Assembly (NCBI RefSeq): GCF_010686685.1
Contig: NZ_JAAGWD010000001.1
Location: 248,001-312,000, forward strand
Origin: Pontibacter burrus
Lineage (GTDB): Bacteria; Bacteroidota; Bacteroidia; Cytophagales; Hymenobacteraceae
DNA: 64,000 nt
Reading direction: 5' to 3'
How positions within the stretch are numbered: the stretch's first letter is position 1; each line of letters begins with the position of its first letter. Below the pieces are notes generated by a model that worked only from the letters and a program-made list of their open reading frames with translations, made no database searches and was not told the origin of the DNA. Shown one piece after another: positions 17,611 to 26,130 of this stretch. A program made the translations under genes and the position numbers.

Positions 17611-19126
17611 ATAGTTTTATGTAATGCAGCATCTCTTCTAAAAATTCGCGCGAGTTGCTCAGGCGCGGGACTTTGTTCTGCCCGCCTAGTTTGCCTTTAT
17701 CGCGGAGCCAGTTCATAAATGTGCCTTTCGGGGCAACGTGAACAATAGGTTCTTGTAGTGCAATGTTATTCTGCCGCTTGGCATCGTAATCAGAATTTAC
17801 CTCCCGAAGCGTTTCGTCCAGCAAATATGTGAACTGCTTCAGGTTGTCCGGCTCTTTCTCGAACTCGATAATCCACTCATGCCCGCCACGCTTGCCGCTC
17901 TCCATATAAACCGGGGCTGCCGTAAAGTTGGTGATAACAGCATTTGTGGCCTTGCAGGCCTTTGTGATGGCGGTTTCAGCATTCTCTACTATAACCTCTT
18001 CGCCGAAGGCGTTTATGAAGTGCTTGGTACGGCCGGAAATTTTAATGCGGTATGGGCTCAGGTTTGTAAAACGGATGGTATCACCAATTTTATAGCGCCA
18101 CAGGCCGGCATTGGTTGAGATCACCAGCGCATAGTTTTTGCCTAGTTCTACCTGGTCCAGCGTTAGTGTTTTGGGGTTCTCTTCGTCAAACTGGTCCATG
18201 GGTATAAACTCGTAGAAAACACCATAGTCCAGCATCAGCAGCATTTCATCTTCGGTGCCCGGCTGGTCCTGTATCCCAAAAAACCCTTCCGAAGCATTGT
18301 AAACTTCCAGATAGTTCATTTTATCCGAAGGGATGATGTCTCTAAACAGCTGGCGGTACGGGCCAAAAGCAACGGCACCGTGGGTAAACAGTTCCAGATT
18401 TGGCCAAACTTCCAGGATGTTGTTCTTGCCGGTAACTTCCAGAATGCGCTTCAGAAGCACGTAGGTCCAGGTAGGAACGCCGCTCATGCTGGTCACGTTT
18501 TCCTGCACAGTCAGCTCCACCATCTTTTCAATCTTCTCTTCCCACTTATCCATCAGGGCCACTTTAAGCGGTGGCGTACGCATAGCTTCGGCCCAGATCG
18601 GCAGATTCTGCATAATTACTGCCGACACGTCGCCGCAGTTTACCTTAGCATTCAGCTCGCTTGGCCGGTGGCTGCCGCCTATGCTCAGGCCTTTGCCGGT
18701 AAAAAGTTTGGTCTCCGGGAACAGGTTCACATAAATAGAGAGCATGTCCTTGCCGCCTTTATAGTGGCAATCTTCCAGGCTTTCGGGACTAACAGGTATA
18801 TATTTGCTGCGGGCATTGGTGGTACCCGACGATTTGGCAAACCATTCTGTTTTGGTAGGCCATAGTATATTCTGCTCCCCCATCATCACGCGCTCTATGT
18901 AGGGGTATAGTTCTTCGTAAGTGCTAACAGGCACCCGCTCCTGAAACTCACGAACCGTCAGTTTATCAGCGTAACCGTACTTTTTGCCCCACTCCGTTCC
19001 CTTCGCCTTTGTTATCAGGTTCTGGAACAGTTCCTGCTGCACCTCATGCGGGTACTTCCGAAACAGATCAATATCATGTATCCGCTTCTTCATTACCCAG
19101 GTAACTATAGAGTTTATTATTTCCAC
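17609..19126 (-). CDS. GH3 auxin-responsive promoter family protein (acyl-AMP synthetase-like)
   Basis: A 505-residue protein of the GH3 family, ANL-type adenylating enzymes that in plants join amino acids to jasmonate or auxin. It shows the ATP-binding segment WFAKSSGTTNARSKYIPVS near residue 110, YNASEGFFGIQ near 280 and GLWRYKIGDTIRFT near 345. Bacteroidota often carry such genes; their substrate is unknown. Full length. It is followed downstream only by the shared terminator. Confidence 0.87.
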   Translation of the reverse strand: MEIINSIVTWVMKKRIHDIDLFRKYPHEVQQELFQNLITKAKGTEWGKKYGYADKLTVREFQERVPVSTYEELYPYIERVMMGEQNILWPTKTEWFAKSSGTTNARSKYIPVSPESLEDCHYKGGKDMLSIYVNLFPETKLFTGKGLSIGGSHRPSELNAKVNCGDVSAVIMQNLPIWAEAMRTPPLKVALMDKWEEKIEKMVELTVQENVTSMSGVPTWTYVLLKRILEVTGKNNILEVWPNLELFTHGAVAFGPYRQLFRDIIPSDKMNYLEVYNASEGFFGIQDQPGTEDEMLLMLDYGVFYEFIPMDQFDEENPKTLTLDQVELGKNYALVISTNAGLWRYKIGDTIRFTNLSPYRIKISGRTKHFINAFGEEVIVENAETAITKACKATNAVITNFTAAPVYMESGKRGGHEWIIEFEKEPDNLKQFTYLLDETLREVNSDYDAKRQNNIALQEPIVHVAPKGTFMNWLRDKGKLGGQNKVPRLSNSREFLEEMLHYIKL

Positions 19127-19130
19127 AAAT

Positions 19131-19168
19131 TCAGTTATCAGTTAACAGTTATTAGTAAACAGTAATCA
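19131..19168. repeat. Degenerate CAGTTA-word array on one side of the four-helix-bundle gene
   Basis: Imperfect tandem words such as CAGTTATCAG, TTAACAGTTA and TAAACAGTAATCAG. A related array in inverted sense (TCTGTTTACTGTTTACTGC, then TAACTGATC) lies at 19595-19622 on the other side of the gene. Confidence 0.65.
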
Positions 19169-19170
19169 GC

Positions 19171-19539
19171 CTAAGGCTTTAAATGTTTTGGGTTGATCCT
19201 TGTGGATTTCAAAATTGAAAACAGAATCTTACTTAGTTCATCAACATCCTTTAACATACTTTCAGTAACTAAGCCATCTAAATAATTAGTATCTCTGAGT
19301 AAACTTAACCAATATTTTGTTTCAAGACTCTCTTTATAAGCCAGCGAAATCTTTGAAGAAAAATCAGCAGTAGAAATACCCCCATTAGCTTCTGCCACAT
19401 TTGCACCTATAGATGTGCCACTGCGCAGCAGTTGTTTTGAAAGTATAAACTCCTTTTTCTCTGAACTAAGATGCTGATAAGCTTTTACAATTCTGATTGC
19501 AAAGGCATAGCATTTATTATAAAGGTTGTTATCATTCAT
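19171..19539 (-). CDS. Four helix bundle protein (S23/23S rRNA intervening-sequence protein family)
   Basis: A 122-residue, mostly helical protein with the family segments YAFAIRIVKAYQHL, EFILSKQLLRSGTSIGANVAE and SKISLAYKESLETKYWLSLL. The family was first seen inside 23S rRNA intervening sequences, but here it lies in an ordinary spacer. It is AT-richer than its neighbours by eye and is bracketed by degenerate repeat arrays, which suggests a recently inserted unit (inference). Function unknown; related small helical proteins act as accessory factors for diversity-generating retroelements, but no reverse transcriptase is present. Confidence 0.88.
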   Translation of the reverse strand: MNDNNLYNKCYAFAIRIVKAYQHLSSEKKEFILSKQLLRSGTSIGANVAEANGGISTADFSSKISLAYKESLETKYWLSLLRDTNYLDGLVTESMLKDVDELSKILFSILKSTRINPKHLKP

Positions 19540-19620
19540 CCCGAAAATACAAAAGAGCTATACTTATCGGAATAAAGATCAGAAGGTTCTAAATTCTGTT
19601 TACTGTTTACTGCTAACTGA

Positions 19621-20352
19621 TCAAATTTTACGCCTCAGCTCGAAGTGTTTGCCCAGGTATACGCGGCGAACCTGCTCATCTGCGGCTAGTTCTTCAGCGG
19701 TTCCGGCTTTCAGAATCTTGCCCTCAAATAGCAGATAGGCACGGTCGGTAATAGAAAGGGTTTCGTTTACGTTGTGGTCAGTTATAAGGATGCCAATGTT
19801 CTTGCTCTTGAGCTTGGCAACTATACTCTGGATCTCCTCAACCGCAATGGGGTCTACACCGGCAAAAGGCTCGTCCAGCAGTACAAATTTCGGATCTACG
19901 GCCAGGGCACGGGCAATTTCGGTTCGGCGGCGTTCTCCCCCACTCAATACAATCCCCTTGTTTTTGCGAACGTGCGTCAGCGAGAATTCTTCCAGCAATT
20001 CTTCTACTTTCTCCTGCTGCTCCTGCTTGGTTTTATCTGTCATTTCCAGCACAGCCTGGATATTTTCTTCCACTGTCAGCTGCCTGAAAACAGAAGCCTC
20101 CTGCGCCAGGTAACCCACACCGCGCTTAGCGCGCTGGTACATAGGCAGTGCGGTAATGTCTTCTGTATCTAAAAATATTTTCCCGGAGTTCGGCTTTACC
20201 AGGCCTACAATCATATAAAACGACGTGGTTTTACCAGCCCCGTTCGGGCCCAGCAAGCCAACAATTTCGCCTTGGTTTACCTCCACGCTCACATCGTTTA
20301 CTACGTGGCGCGCCTTGTATTTTTTAAACAGGTGTTCTGCTCTCAGTATCAT
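19621..20352 (-). CDS. lptB: LPS export ABC transporter ATP-binding protein LptB
   Basis: A 243-residue ATPase that powers LPS extraction from the inner membrane with LptF/G/C. It has Walker [10 protein letters not shown] (35-43), the signature [15 protein letters not shown], Walker [14 protein letters not shown] and the switch ITDHN, the LptB-specific form. lptC lies about 9 kb away in this window; lptF/G are not here. The C-terminal end KHFELRRKI is typical. Confidence 0.94.
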   Translation of the reverse strand: MILRAEHLFKKYKARHVVNDVSVEVNQGEIVGLLGPNGAGKTTSFYMIVGLVKPNSGKIFLDTEDITALPMYQRAKRGVGYLAQEASVFRQLTVEENIQAVLEMTDKTKQEQQEKVEELLEEFSLTHVRKNKGIVLSGGERRRTEIARALAVDPKFVLLDEPFAGVDPIAVEEIQSIVAKLKSKNIGILITDHNVNETLSITDRAYLLFEGKILKAGTAEELAADEQVRRVYLGKHFELRRKI

Positions 20353-20544
20353 TTGGCTAAGTTACGGATAATCGGTTCATGCTGCAAAGTGCAACTATAA
20401 CGGCCACCCTGTTGTTGCAAGTGTCCGGACCCAGCTTTTGTACAATTCAACTTAAGTAATAATATGTATAAAAGTTGCTATACGGACTTGTAACTCAGGA
20501 GATAGTTATATAAATTAAAATACTTTTAGCCGACTATTTTTTTT

Positions 20545-21366
20545 ATGATGCTTACTTTACTCCAATCTCTACAACGTCGTGTTGTGCTAACCGGCCTCCT
20601 TTGCCTTGTTACTACAGCCGGTTTTAACTCTGCTACGGCACGCAACTCTATTGTATTAACTACCGAAACCAATAACGACGCCAGAACAGCCAGCAGCAGT
20701 ACTTCACTTAAAGGAATTGATGTATCGCGGTGGCAGAAAGAAGTGGATTGGATGCAGGTAAAAGAATCTGGGGTGAAATTTGCATTCGTAAAAGCTACGC
20801 AAGGCGATTTTCGGATCGATCCGTTTTTTGCCCGTAACTGGGAAGAAACCAGGCGCCACGACATCAAGCGCGGTGCGTATCATTTCTTTAAACCCGAAGC
20901 TCCTGTAGAAGACCAGATCAAGCTTTTTACAAGTACTGTTTCGCTTGCGCCCGGCGATCTGCCTCCTGTGCTAGATATAGAGGTTGTAAAACCCGGCATG
21001 AGTGGCGAGGAACTACGCGCCAACATCAGAACCTGGCTTGAGGCTGTAACAAAGTATTATGGCGTTAAGCCGATTATCTATACATACCAGAACTACTACA
21101 AAAAATGGTTAAAAGGCCATTTTCCGGATTATCATTTCTGGATTGCACGCTATAGCCCCGTAAAGCCCGAAGTACACCACACCGATAACTGGATGTTCTG
21201 GCAATACACTGACAGTGGCTCTGTGGCAGGAATAAACTCCGCTGTGGATATTAACTTCTTTGCCGGCGATTGGGATCAGCTAACACAACTTTGCCTGCCG
21301 GATATGCCAGTTGCAAGCGAACAAAGCCCACTGCAACAGTTTAAGCACAGAGTACCGCAACCATAA
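20545..21366 (+). CDS. GH25 family lysozyme (secreted muramidase)
   Basis: A 273-residue protein with an N-terminal hydrophobic signal (residues 10-30) and a glycoside hydrolase family 25 domain from about 58 to 250. It begins LKGIDVSRWQKEVDWMQV and includes KFAFVKATQG, RGAYHFFKP and the catalytic acidic pair in PVLDIEV. The C-terminal WQYTDSGSVAGINSAVDINF is also diagnostic. It should cut peptidoglycan glycan strands in the periplasm or outside. It is single-domain, with no phage genes nearby, so a housekeeping or predatory role is as likely as phage origin. Confidence 0.92.
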   Translation: MMLTLLQSLQRRVVLTGLLCLVTTAGFNSATARNSIVLTTETNNDARTASSSTSLKGIDVSRWQKEVDWMQVKESGVKFAFVKATQGDFRIDPFFARNWEETRRHDIKRGAYHFFKPEAPVEDQIKLFTSTVSLAPGDLPPVLDIEVVKPGMSGEELRANIRTWLEAVTKYYGVKPIIYTYQNYYKKWLKGHFPDYHFWIARYSPVKPEVHHTDNWMFWQYTDSGSVAGINSAVDINFFAGDWDQLTQLCLPDMPVASEQSPLQQFKHRVPQP

Positions 21367-21397
21367 CTATAGCTATCTATAAGATTAGTTTAAACAG

Positions 21398-21425
21398 AAA
21401 AGCAGCCCCAGAGGCTGCTTTTTTT
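21398..21425. terminator. Bidirectional terminator between the lysozyme and recJ genes
   Basis: AAAAGCAGCC, a 5-base loop and GGCTGCTTTT with A and T runs, between convergent genes. Confidence 0.85.
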
Positions 21426-23130
21426 ATTTAATGCGGATGTCTTTTATCGAGAGCTGAAGCGTGATGTTGCCCCTGTAAATGTTCTCTTCTATCGTATAGC
21501 AAACATCAAACGGAATACCTTTCGAAATGCGGTGATATAAGTCTCCAAAACCAAAGGCGATAGCGTCAAAAGCGGCATAGCCATCTTGAGTAAGTCGCAG
21601 CTTTAAATGCGAATCACCTACCACACGCAGGCTACCGGTGTCATACACACATTCCGACACAAACACAGGGCGCATATTGCCCGGCCCAAACGGTTCCATC
21701 TGTTTAATAATGCCAAAGAAGTTACGTGTTATCTGCGATAGCTGAATACCGGCATCAATCTCTATCTGCGGGCATTTCTGCTCATCGGTAATAGAGTTGG
21801 CAACAAACTGCTCAAAGCGCTCTCTGAAAGCCGGAATATTCTCAATGGGCAACGTTAGCCCAGCTGCATACATATGGCCGCCATATTGGTCCAACAGGTC
21901 GGAGCAGCTCTCTATGGCACTGTGTACATTAAACCCATGCACCGAACGCGCCGAGCCAGACGCTTTGCCATTGGAATGCGTAAGTATAATAGTAGGTCTG
22001 TAGTATTTCTCGATGCACCGCGAGGCTACAATCCCAATCACACCCTTGTGCCAGTTCTCTTTATACAACACCGTTGAATGGGCATTCCGCAAAAAATCGT
22101 CTTCTTCGATCATCTGCAGGGCCTCTTTGGTAATGTTGCTGTCCTTGCTGCGGCGCTCCTTATTCGATTCGTTGATGATATCGGCCATTCGGAAGGCGTC
22201 TTCCTTAGTCTGTGCCAACAGCATACGTACCGAGTTCTTGGCATCGCCCATACGGCCAGCTGCATTTATGCGCGGCGAAAAGCCGAAAACAATGCTGTTT
22301 ATATCTATCTCACTGGTAATGCCAGCCAGTTCCTTCAGTGCATCTATTCCCGGGCGCATGGGCTGAGGTCCGTTGAGCAGCTGCAAACCGTAATAAGCCA
22401 GCACCCTGTTCTCGCCTGTAATAGGCACAATATCGGATGCAATGCTGACCACCACCAGGTCCAGGTAACTATAGAGTTGTTCCAGTTCTACTCCGTTTTG
22501 TAAGCAGAAAGCCTGCAACAGTTTAAATCCAACTCCACAACCCGACAGTTCCTTATAAGGATAAGGACAATCAATTTGTTTTGGGTCCAGTACAGCTACT
22601 GCCGGCGGTATGTCGTTATCGGGCAAATGGTGGTCACAGATAATAAAGTCAATGCCTAAGCTATTTGCGTAAGCCACCTTATCCGCCGATTTAATACCAC
22701 AGTCCAGGCTTATGATCAGGCCTACCCCTTGCTCAGCAGCATAGTTTATACCATCTGTTGATACGCCATAGCCTTCTTTATACCTGTCAGGTATGTAAAA
22801 TTCGATCTGATGCGTGAAGTTGCGCAGGAAACCATACATCAAAGCAACCGAGGTGGTACCATCAACATCATAGTCCCCATAAACCATTATCTTCTCGGAG
22901 AGATGTAGGGCTTCTGTCAGCCGGTTAACGGCAAAGTGCATGTCCTTCATCAGGAAGGGGTCGTGCAGATGATCAAGGGATGGTCGGAAAAAGGTACGGG
23001 CTTCATCGAAGGTGCAGATTCCTCGTTGGCAAAGTATACTAGCAAGTGTTTTGCTCAATTTCAAGCTCTCTGCCAGGCTAGTTACTACCTCTTCGGAAGC
23101 TTCCTGTTTGTATACCCACCTTTTCTCCAT
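21424..23130 (-). CDS. recJ: Single-stranded-DNA-specific exonuclease RecJ
   Basis: A 568-residue 5'-3' exonuclease for recombination and mismatch repair. The DHH-family motifs are clear: VYGDYDVDGTTS near residue 81, ISLDCGIKS, ICDHHLPDN (the DHH motif) and the DHHA1 segment GSARSVHGFNVHSAIE followed by GGHMYAAGLTL. The C-terminal OB-like domain is present. Full length. It diverges from the 36-residue microprotein gene. Confidence 0.96.
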   Translation of the reverse strand: MEKRWVYKQEASEEVVTSLAESLKLSKTLASILCQRGICTFDEARTFFRPSLDHLHDPFLMKDMHFAVNRLTEALHLSEKIMVYGDYDVDGTTSVALMYGFLRNFTHQIEFYIPDRYKEGYGVSTDGINYAAEQGVGLIISLDCGIKSADKVAYANSLGIDFIICDHHLPDNDIPPAVAVLDPKQIDCPYPYKELSGCGVGFKLLQAFCLQNGVELEQLYSYLDLVVVSIASDIVPITGENRVLAYYGLQLLNGPQPMRPGIDALKELAGITSEIDINSIVFGFSPRINAAGRMGDAKNSVRMLLAQTKEDAFRMADIINESNKERRSKDSNITKEALQMIEEDDFLRNAHSTVLYKENWHKGVIGIVASRCIEKYYRPTIILTHSNGKASGSARSVHGFNVHSAIESCSDLLDQYGGHMYAAGLTLPIENIPAFRERFEQFVANSITDEQKCPQIEIDAGIQLSQITRNFFGIIKQMEPFGPGNMRPVFVSECVYDTGSLRVVGDSHLKLRLTQDGYAAFDAIAFGFGDLYHRISKGIPFDVCYTIEENIYRGNITLQLSIKDIRIK

Positions 23131-23226
23131 ATGTGTTGCTGTGCCTCTATCTGTTCGGTTGCAAAGGTAACTAATTTAGGCAGGTTTTAGTTTGCGTTTC
23201 GCCTGCTTCCTTCCTGTGTTCGCTCG

Positions 23227-23242
23227 TAATTTTGTACTTTTG
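23227..23242 (+). promoter_or_regulatory. Tandem -7 promoter elements before the microprotein gene
   Basis: TAATTTTG (23227-23234) and TACTTTTG (23235-23242) both match TAnnTTTG and abut each other, 22 bases before the start codon. No clear -33 box. Confidence 0.55.
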
Positions 23243-23264
23243 CATTTATACAACACCCTGCACC

Positions 23265-23375
23265 ATGAAACGATTCAGAGATACTTTTAATAAGTATAAA
23301 GATTACTCCCTCGATTTAGTTATGTATGGTTTTTTTATTCTTTTTATTTTGATCCTGTTCATCTTTTTTAGCTGA
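23265..23375 (+). CDS. 36-residue single-pass membrane microprotein
   Basis: An open frame with a charged, soluble N-terminal half (MKRFRDTFNKYKDYSLDL) and a strongly hydrophobic C-terminal half (MYGFFILFILILFIFFS) ending in a TGA stop. This is the pattern of a small membrane protein with a cytoplasmic N-terminus. Two promoter-like -7 boxes stand directly before it. It is not part of an operon. I do not recognise the family; conservation in relatives would settle whether it is real. Confidence 0.6.
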   Translation: MKRFRDTFNKYKDYSLDLVMYGFFILFILILFIFFS

Positions 23376-24153
23376 TAACATTAGCTAAATGGTTTGCTCA
23401 TCTTTAGTTTAAGCCGAAGGGCAACATCTATTTTATAGTTTCCAATCTCTCATTTTGGGCATTTGTCTTAGGACTTTATGTGTCAAAGTTTTTCTGTTAT
23501 CATTTCGAGTAAAGCGAGAAATCTATCGCAAACTATAGTTATTCCTTTGTCATGTCGAGCGTTAGCCGAGACATCTTATATGTCCTATAGCTTACTCTAG
23601 TTGCAACTTGCCACAAGCAGTTTGTACTATGGCTACTTTTGATCCTGGGAGCTCTACTCACCTATCGTTTTATAGTTGCTTTGGTGCGCTCACGGCCGCG
23701 AGGCCCCGTCTTCGGGTATCGCGCTGCTGCCTTCTTGCTACCCTCGTGCCTCGGGTTGGCTGCGCCACCGCAACAAGTCAAAGGCGCTCAACCCAAAGAC
23801 TGAAATCAATCGATAGCAAAACTTTAGTTAATGGATAGCTATAGTTGCATCGCCTTTTCGTGGCATTAACTCCTTGGGGCAGGCTGCGCCTGCCTGTTCG
23901 TTGTCTATAACTATTGTAACTATAGAACTATAACTCCAACTATAGCAATGATAGAGAGTCCCCCTTCGAAGGGGGTAGGGGGATGACTAACGCTAACTAT
24001 AAAACGATAGTTCTAAATATAGCAGTAGTAGAATAAATTCTCTGCCTTAGACTACCGAGAAGCGATTTCGAAGGTAGCGTAACTCTGAGGGGTTAGAGGT
24101 GGTTGGACAACCTGAACTATAGACTTTTGCTTCAACGATAGCAAAACCCAATC
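23376..24153. repeat. Mosaic intergenic repeat, copy A
   Basis: A 780-base gene-free stretch built of repeat modules shared, in largely the same order, with 59615-60400. They are a TCATTTCGAG..GAGAAATCTATC palindrome (23496-23527), TGTCATGTCGAGC..GAGACATCTTATATGTCC (23549-23590), CCTGGGAGCTCTACTCACCTA (from 23645), a GC-rich CGCTCACGGCCGCG..GGCCCCGTCTTCGGG block, CGCAACAAGTCAAAGGCGC then TCAACCCAAA, GGGGCAGGCTGCGCCTGCCTG, a CCCCCTTCGAAGGGGG hairpin, and AATTCTCTGCCTTAG.. to GAGGTGGTTGGA. Many CTATAG words lie between them. Open frames here are by-products of the repeat. Confidence 0.85.
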
Positions 24154-25977
24154 CTAATTAACGGCATCACCCCGAAGTTTTCTGAAACGTTTCCGGGCTT
24201 CGGCCACGAAAATGCTGCCCTGGTGCTTCACGAGCAGGTCGTTGTATAATTGCTGTGCTTTATTTGTGTCTTTTAGGTTCTCTTCATAAATATAGGCCAT
24301 CCGAAAAAGAGCATCGTCACTCAGAATATCTATTTGTGGATTATCCACTATTTTCTGCAGGCTGGCGACGGCTTCCGTAAAATTGCCCATACGTTCCTGT
24401 ATACCTGCTTTCTGAAAGTAAATCTCATCGGTTAAACTATGGCCTGGATACTTTTGCAGCATCGCGTCTAGGCTCTTAAGCGCCGCTTCCTGTGTTTTGT
24501 TCTGAAACACCAACAACTCTATTGCTGCATATTCTTCCATCGCAGTTGTTGTGCTGTCTAATCCGGTATTGTCTGTTATTAACAGGCTTAGGTCCATGGC
24601 ATCGTTCGCTATTTCCCGGCTTGTGGCCAGTTTCAGAATATCCAGGTGTGCTTGCGCCAGTTCAAAATCTCCCTTAAAGTAATTTAGCCGGGCATTGCGC
24701 AGTTTTGCTTCGTGGCCTATAGTTGTTTCTTTATGCGATTTCTCCACTTGTGAATAAAGCAGCGTAGCTTCCCATGGCTCGCCCTTCAGTAAATAAATAT
24801 CACCCAGGGTCAGCTTGCTTTCTGCAACCATGTTCGGATTAGCGCGAGGCATTGCAATGGCTTCCTGTAGCAGTGCTATAGCCTTCTCTTTATCATCTAG
24901 GTAAAATGCATATAGATTGGCCATGTGCTGCAGCACTTCTACAGTACCAGCCGTGCGCCCTACTTCTGTCAGCAAGGCATCATAATCAGTTATCAATGCG
25001 CGTATTTTTTCTACATCCACCGGGTAGGTGTTCTGCACCTGCTCTTCACGGGCATTGATCAGGCGTTGCCGGGCCACCAGGTAATAAGGTCCTTCCGGGT
25101 ACTCCTTTACCACATATTCGTAAGCTTCAATCGCACTCTGGTAATCTTTGTTTTTGGCACTGATCGCACCCAAATCCATAACCCTTGAGCCACCGCTTCG
25201 AGTGCGCTTATCTACTGCCCGGGCCTGCATCAGCGCACTATAAAACTCTGTTCGCTGCACATATAGCCAGATCAACAGCTCACTATAGCCAAGCTTGTCC
25301 GGGTTTTGCTGCACACGCATAATCAGTTCCTTTTCCAGCTCATCAAGCGCTTTATCATCGCGCAGGCTGTTTTGCAGCATGTTCTGCACATAGCCTAACT
25401 CACTTTCATTTTCCTGCAACAGGTTCAGCACTTCCGGAATTAAGGCCTCGTTCTTCTGTCGGTAGGTATAAAGTGCAATTAGCGGTCGATTATTCTCCAG
25501 TGGGTTTTTGCTCAGTTCCCGGCCATGTAAATAAGTTTTCTCGGCCTGGTCAAACAGCTCATTCTGAATAAAGGCGCTGGCTACTGCTATAGTTGACTCC
25601 GGTGTGGTTTGTGCTATAATCTTATTGAAATGCTTTTCGGCAGCGGCTTTATCTCCTGCAGCCTGGTATACAAGCCCCAGATCTACCTCATAGCTATAGT
25701 TTCCGGGGTTCTGTTTTATAGTTTTCTTTACCAGCTTTTCTGCTTCCTTATAGTTGCGGAGTGCCAACAGTGTTTTCAGATAGTCGGGGTAAGCTGCAGC
25801 AAAAAAGCGCCTTTCGTTTACCAGTTTCTCATACAAGCCCTCTGCTTTCTGGTAATCGCCTTTCCTGAAATACTCACGTGCCAGCTCCAGGTCCTGAGCC
25901 GATTGTGCCTGAACCAAGCTTACCAACATGCCCAGGCATAGCGCCAGTAATAAGTATTTTTTTCTGATCTGAGCCAT
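24154..25977 (-). CDS. Secreted tetratricopeptide-repeat protein
   Basis: A 607-residue protein with a signal peptide (KKYLLLALCLGMLVSLVQAQ) followed by many helix-turn-helix TPR-like units, for example ARKYF-type repeats at LAREYFRKGDYQKAEGLYEK, KAAAEKHFNKII and QSAIEAYEYVVKEYPEGPYY. It is probably a periplasmic scaffold. It is separated from ppiD by a terminator, so it has its own promoter. No enzymatic domain. Function unknown. Confidence 0.85.
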   Translation of the reverse strand: MAQIRKKYLLLALCLGMLVSLVQAQSAQDLELAREYFRKGDYQKAEGLYEKLVNERRFFAAAYPDYLKTLLALRNYKEAEKLVKKTIKQNPGNYSYEVDLGLVYQAAGDKAAAEKHFNKIIAQTTPESTIAVASAFIQNELFDQAEKTYLHGRELSKNPLENNRPLIALYTYRQKNEALIPEVLNLLQENESELGYVQNMLQNSLRDDKALDELEKELIMRVQQNPDKLGYSELLIWLYVQRTEFYSALMQARAVDKRTRSGGSRVMDLGAISAKNKDYQSAIEAYEYVVKEYPEGPYYLVARQRLINAREEQVQNTYPVDVEKIRALITDYDALLTEVGRTAGTVEVLQHMANLYAFYLDDKEKAIALLQEAIAMPRANPNMVAESKLTLGDIYLLKGEPWEATLLYSQVEKSHKETTIGHEAKLRNARLNYFKGDFELAQAHLDILKLATSREIANDAMDLSLLITDNTGLDSTTTAMEEYAAIELLVFQNKTQEAALKSLDAMLQKYPGHSLTDEIYFQKAGIQERMGNFTEAVASLQKIVDNPQIDILSDDALFRMAYIYEENLKDTNKAQQLYNDLLVKHQGSIFVAEARKRFRKLRGDAVN

Positions 25978-26077
25978 ACGTGTATTTACAACGTGCCTTT
26001 ACCTGAACTTGATATAGTTCCTGTTCTGCTACTATAGTTATAAGGTAAAGTTTATACGTGAGATATCCTATAAAAGC

Positions 26078-26109
26078 AAACGAGCCACTCTGTGCGGAGT
26101 GGCTCGTTT
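26078..26109 (-). terminator. Terminator after the ppiD-type gene
   Basis: The arms AAACGAGCCACTC and GAGTGGCTCGTTT enclose a short loop just beyond the stop codon of the minus-strand isomerase gene. Confidence 0.85.
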
Positions 26110-26130
26110 TATAATTCGGTAACCTGCGGC

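Noticed and set aside
20545..21366. GH25 lysozyme as a prophage remnant
   Set aside because: No phage structural, integrase or holin gene nearby; it has its own signal peptide and sits between lptB and recJ.
23608..23838. 76-codon open frame in copy A of the mosaic repeat, partly matched by a frame at 59604-59900 (shared PGSSTHL)
   Set aside because: The shared part is explained by the DNA repeat. Frames diverge and shift outside the shared modules, there is no start or promoter in common, and the composition is that of translated GC-rich palindromes.
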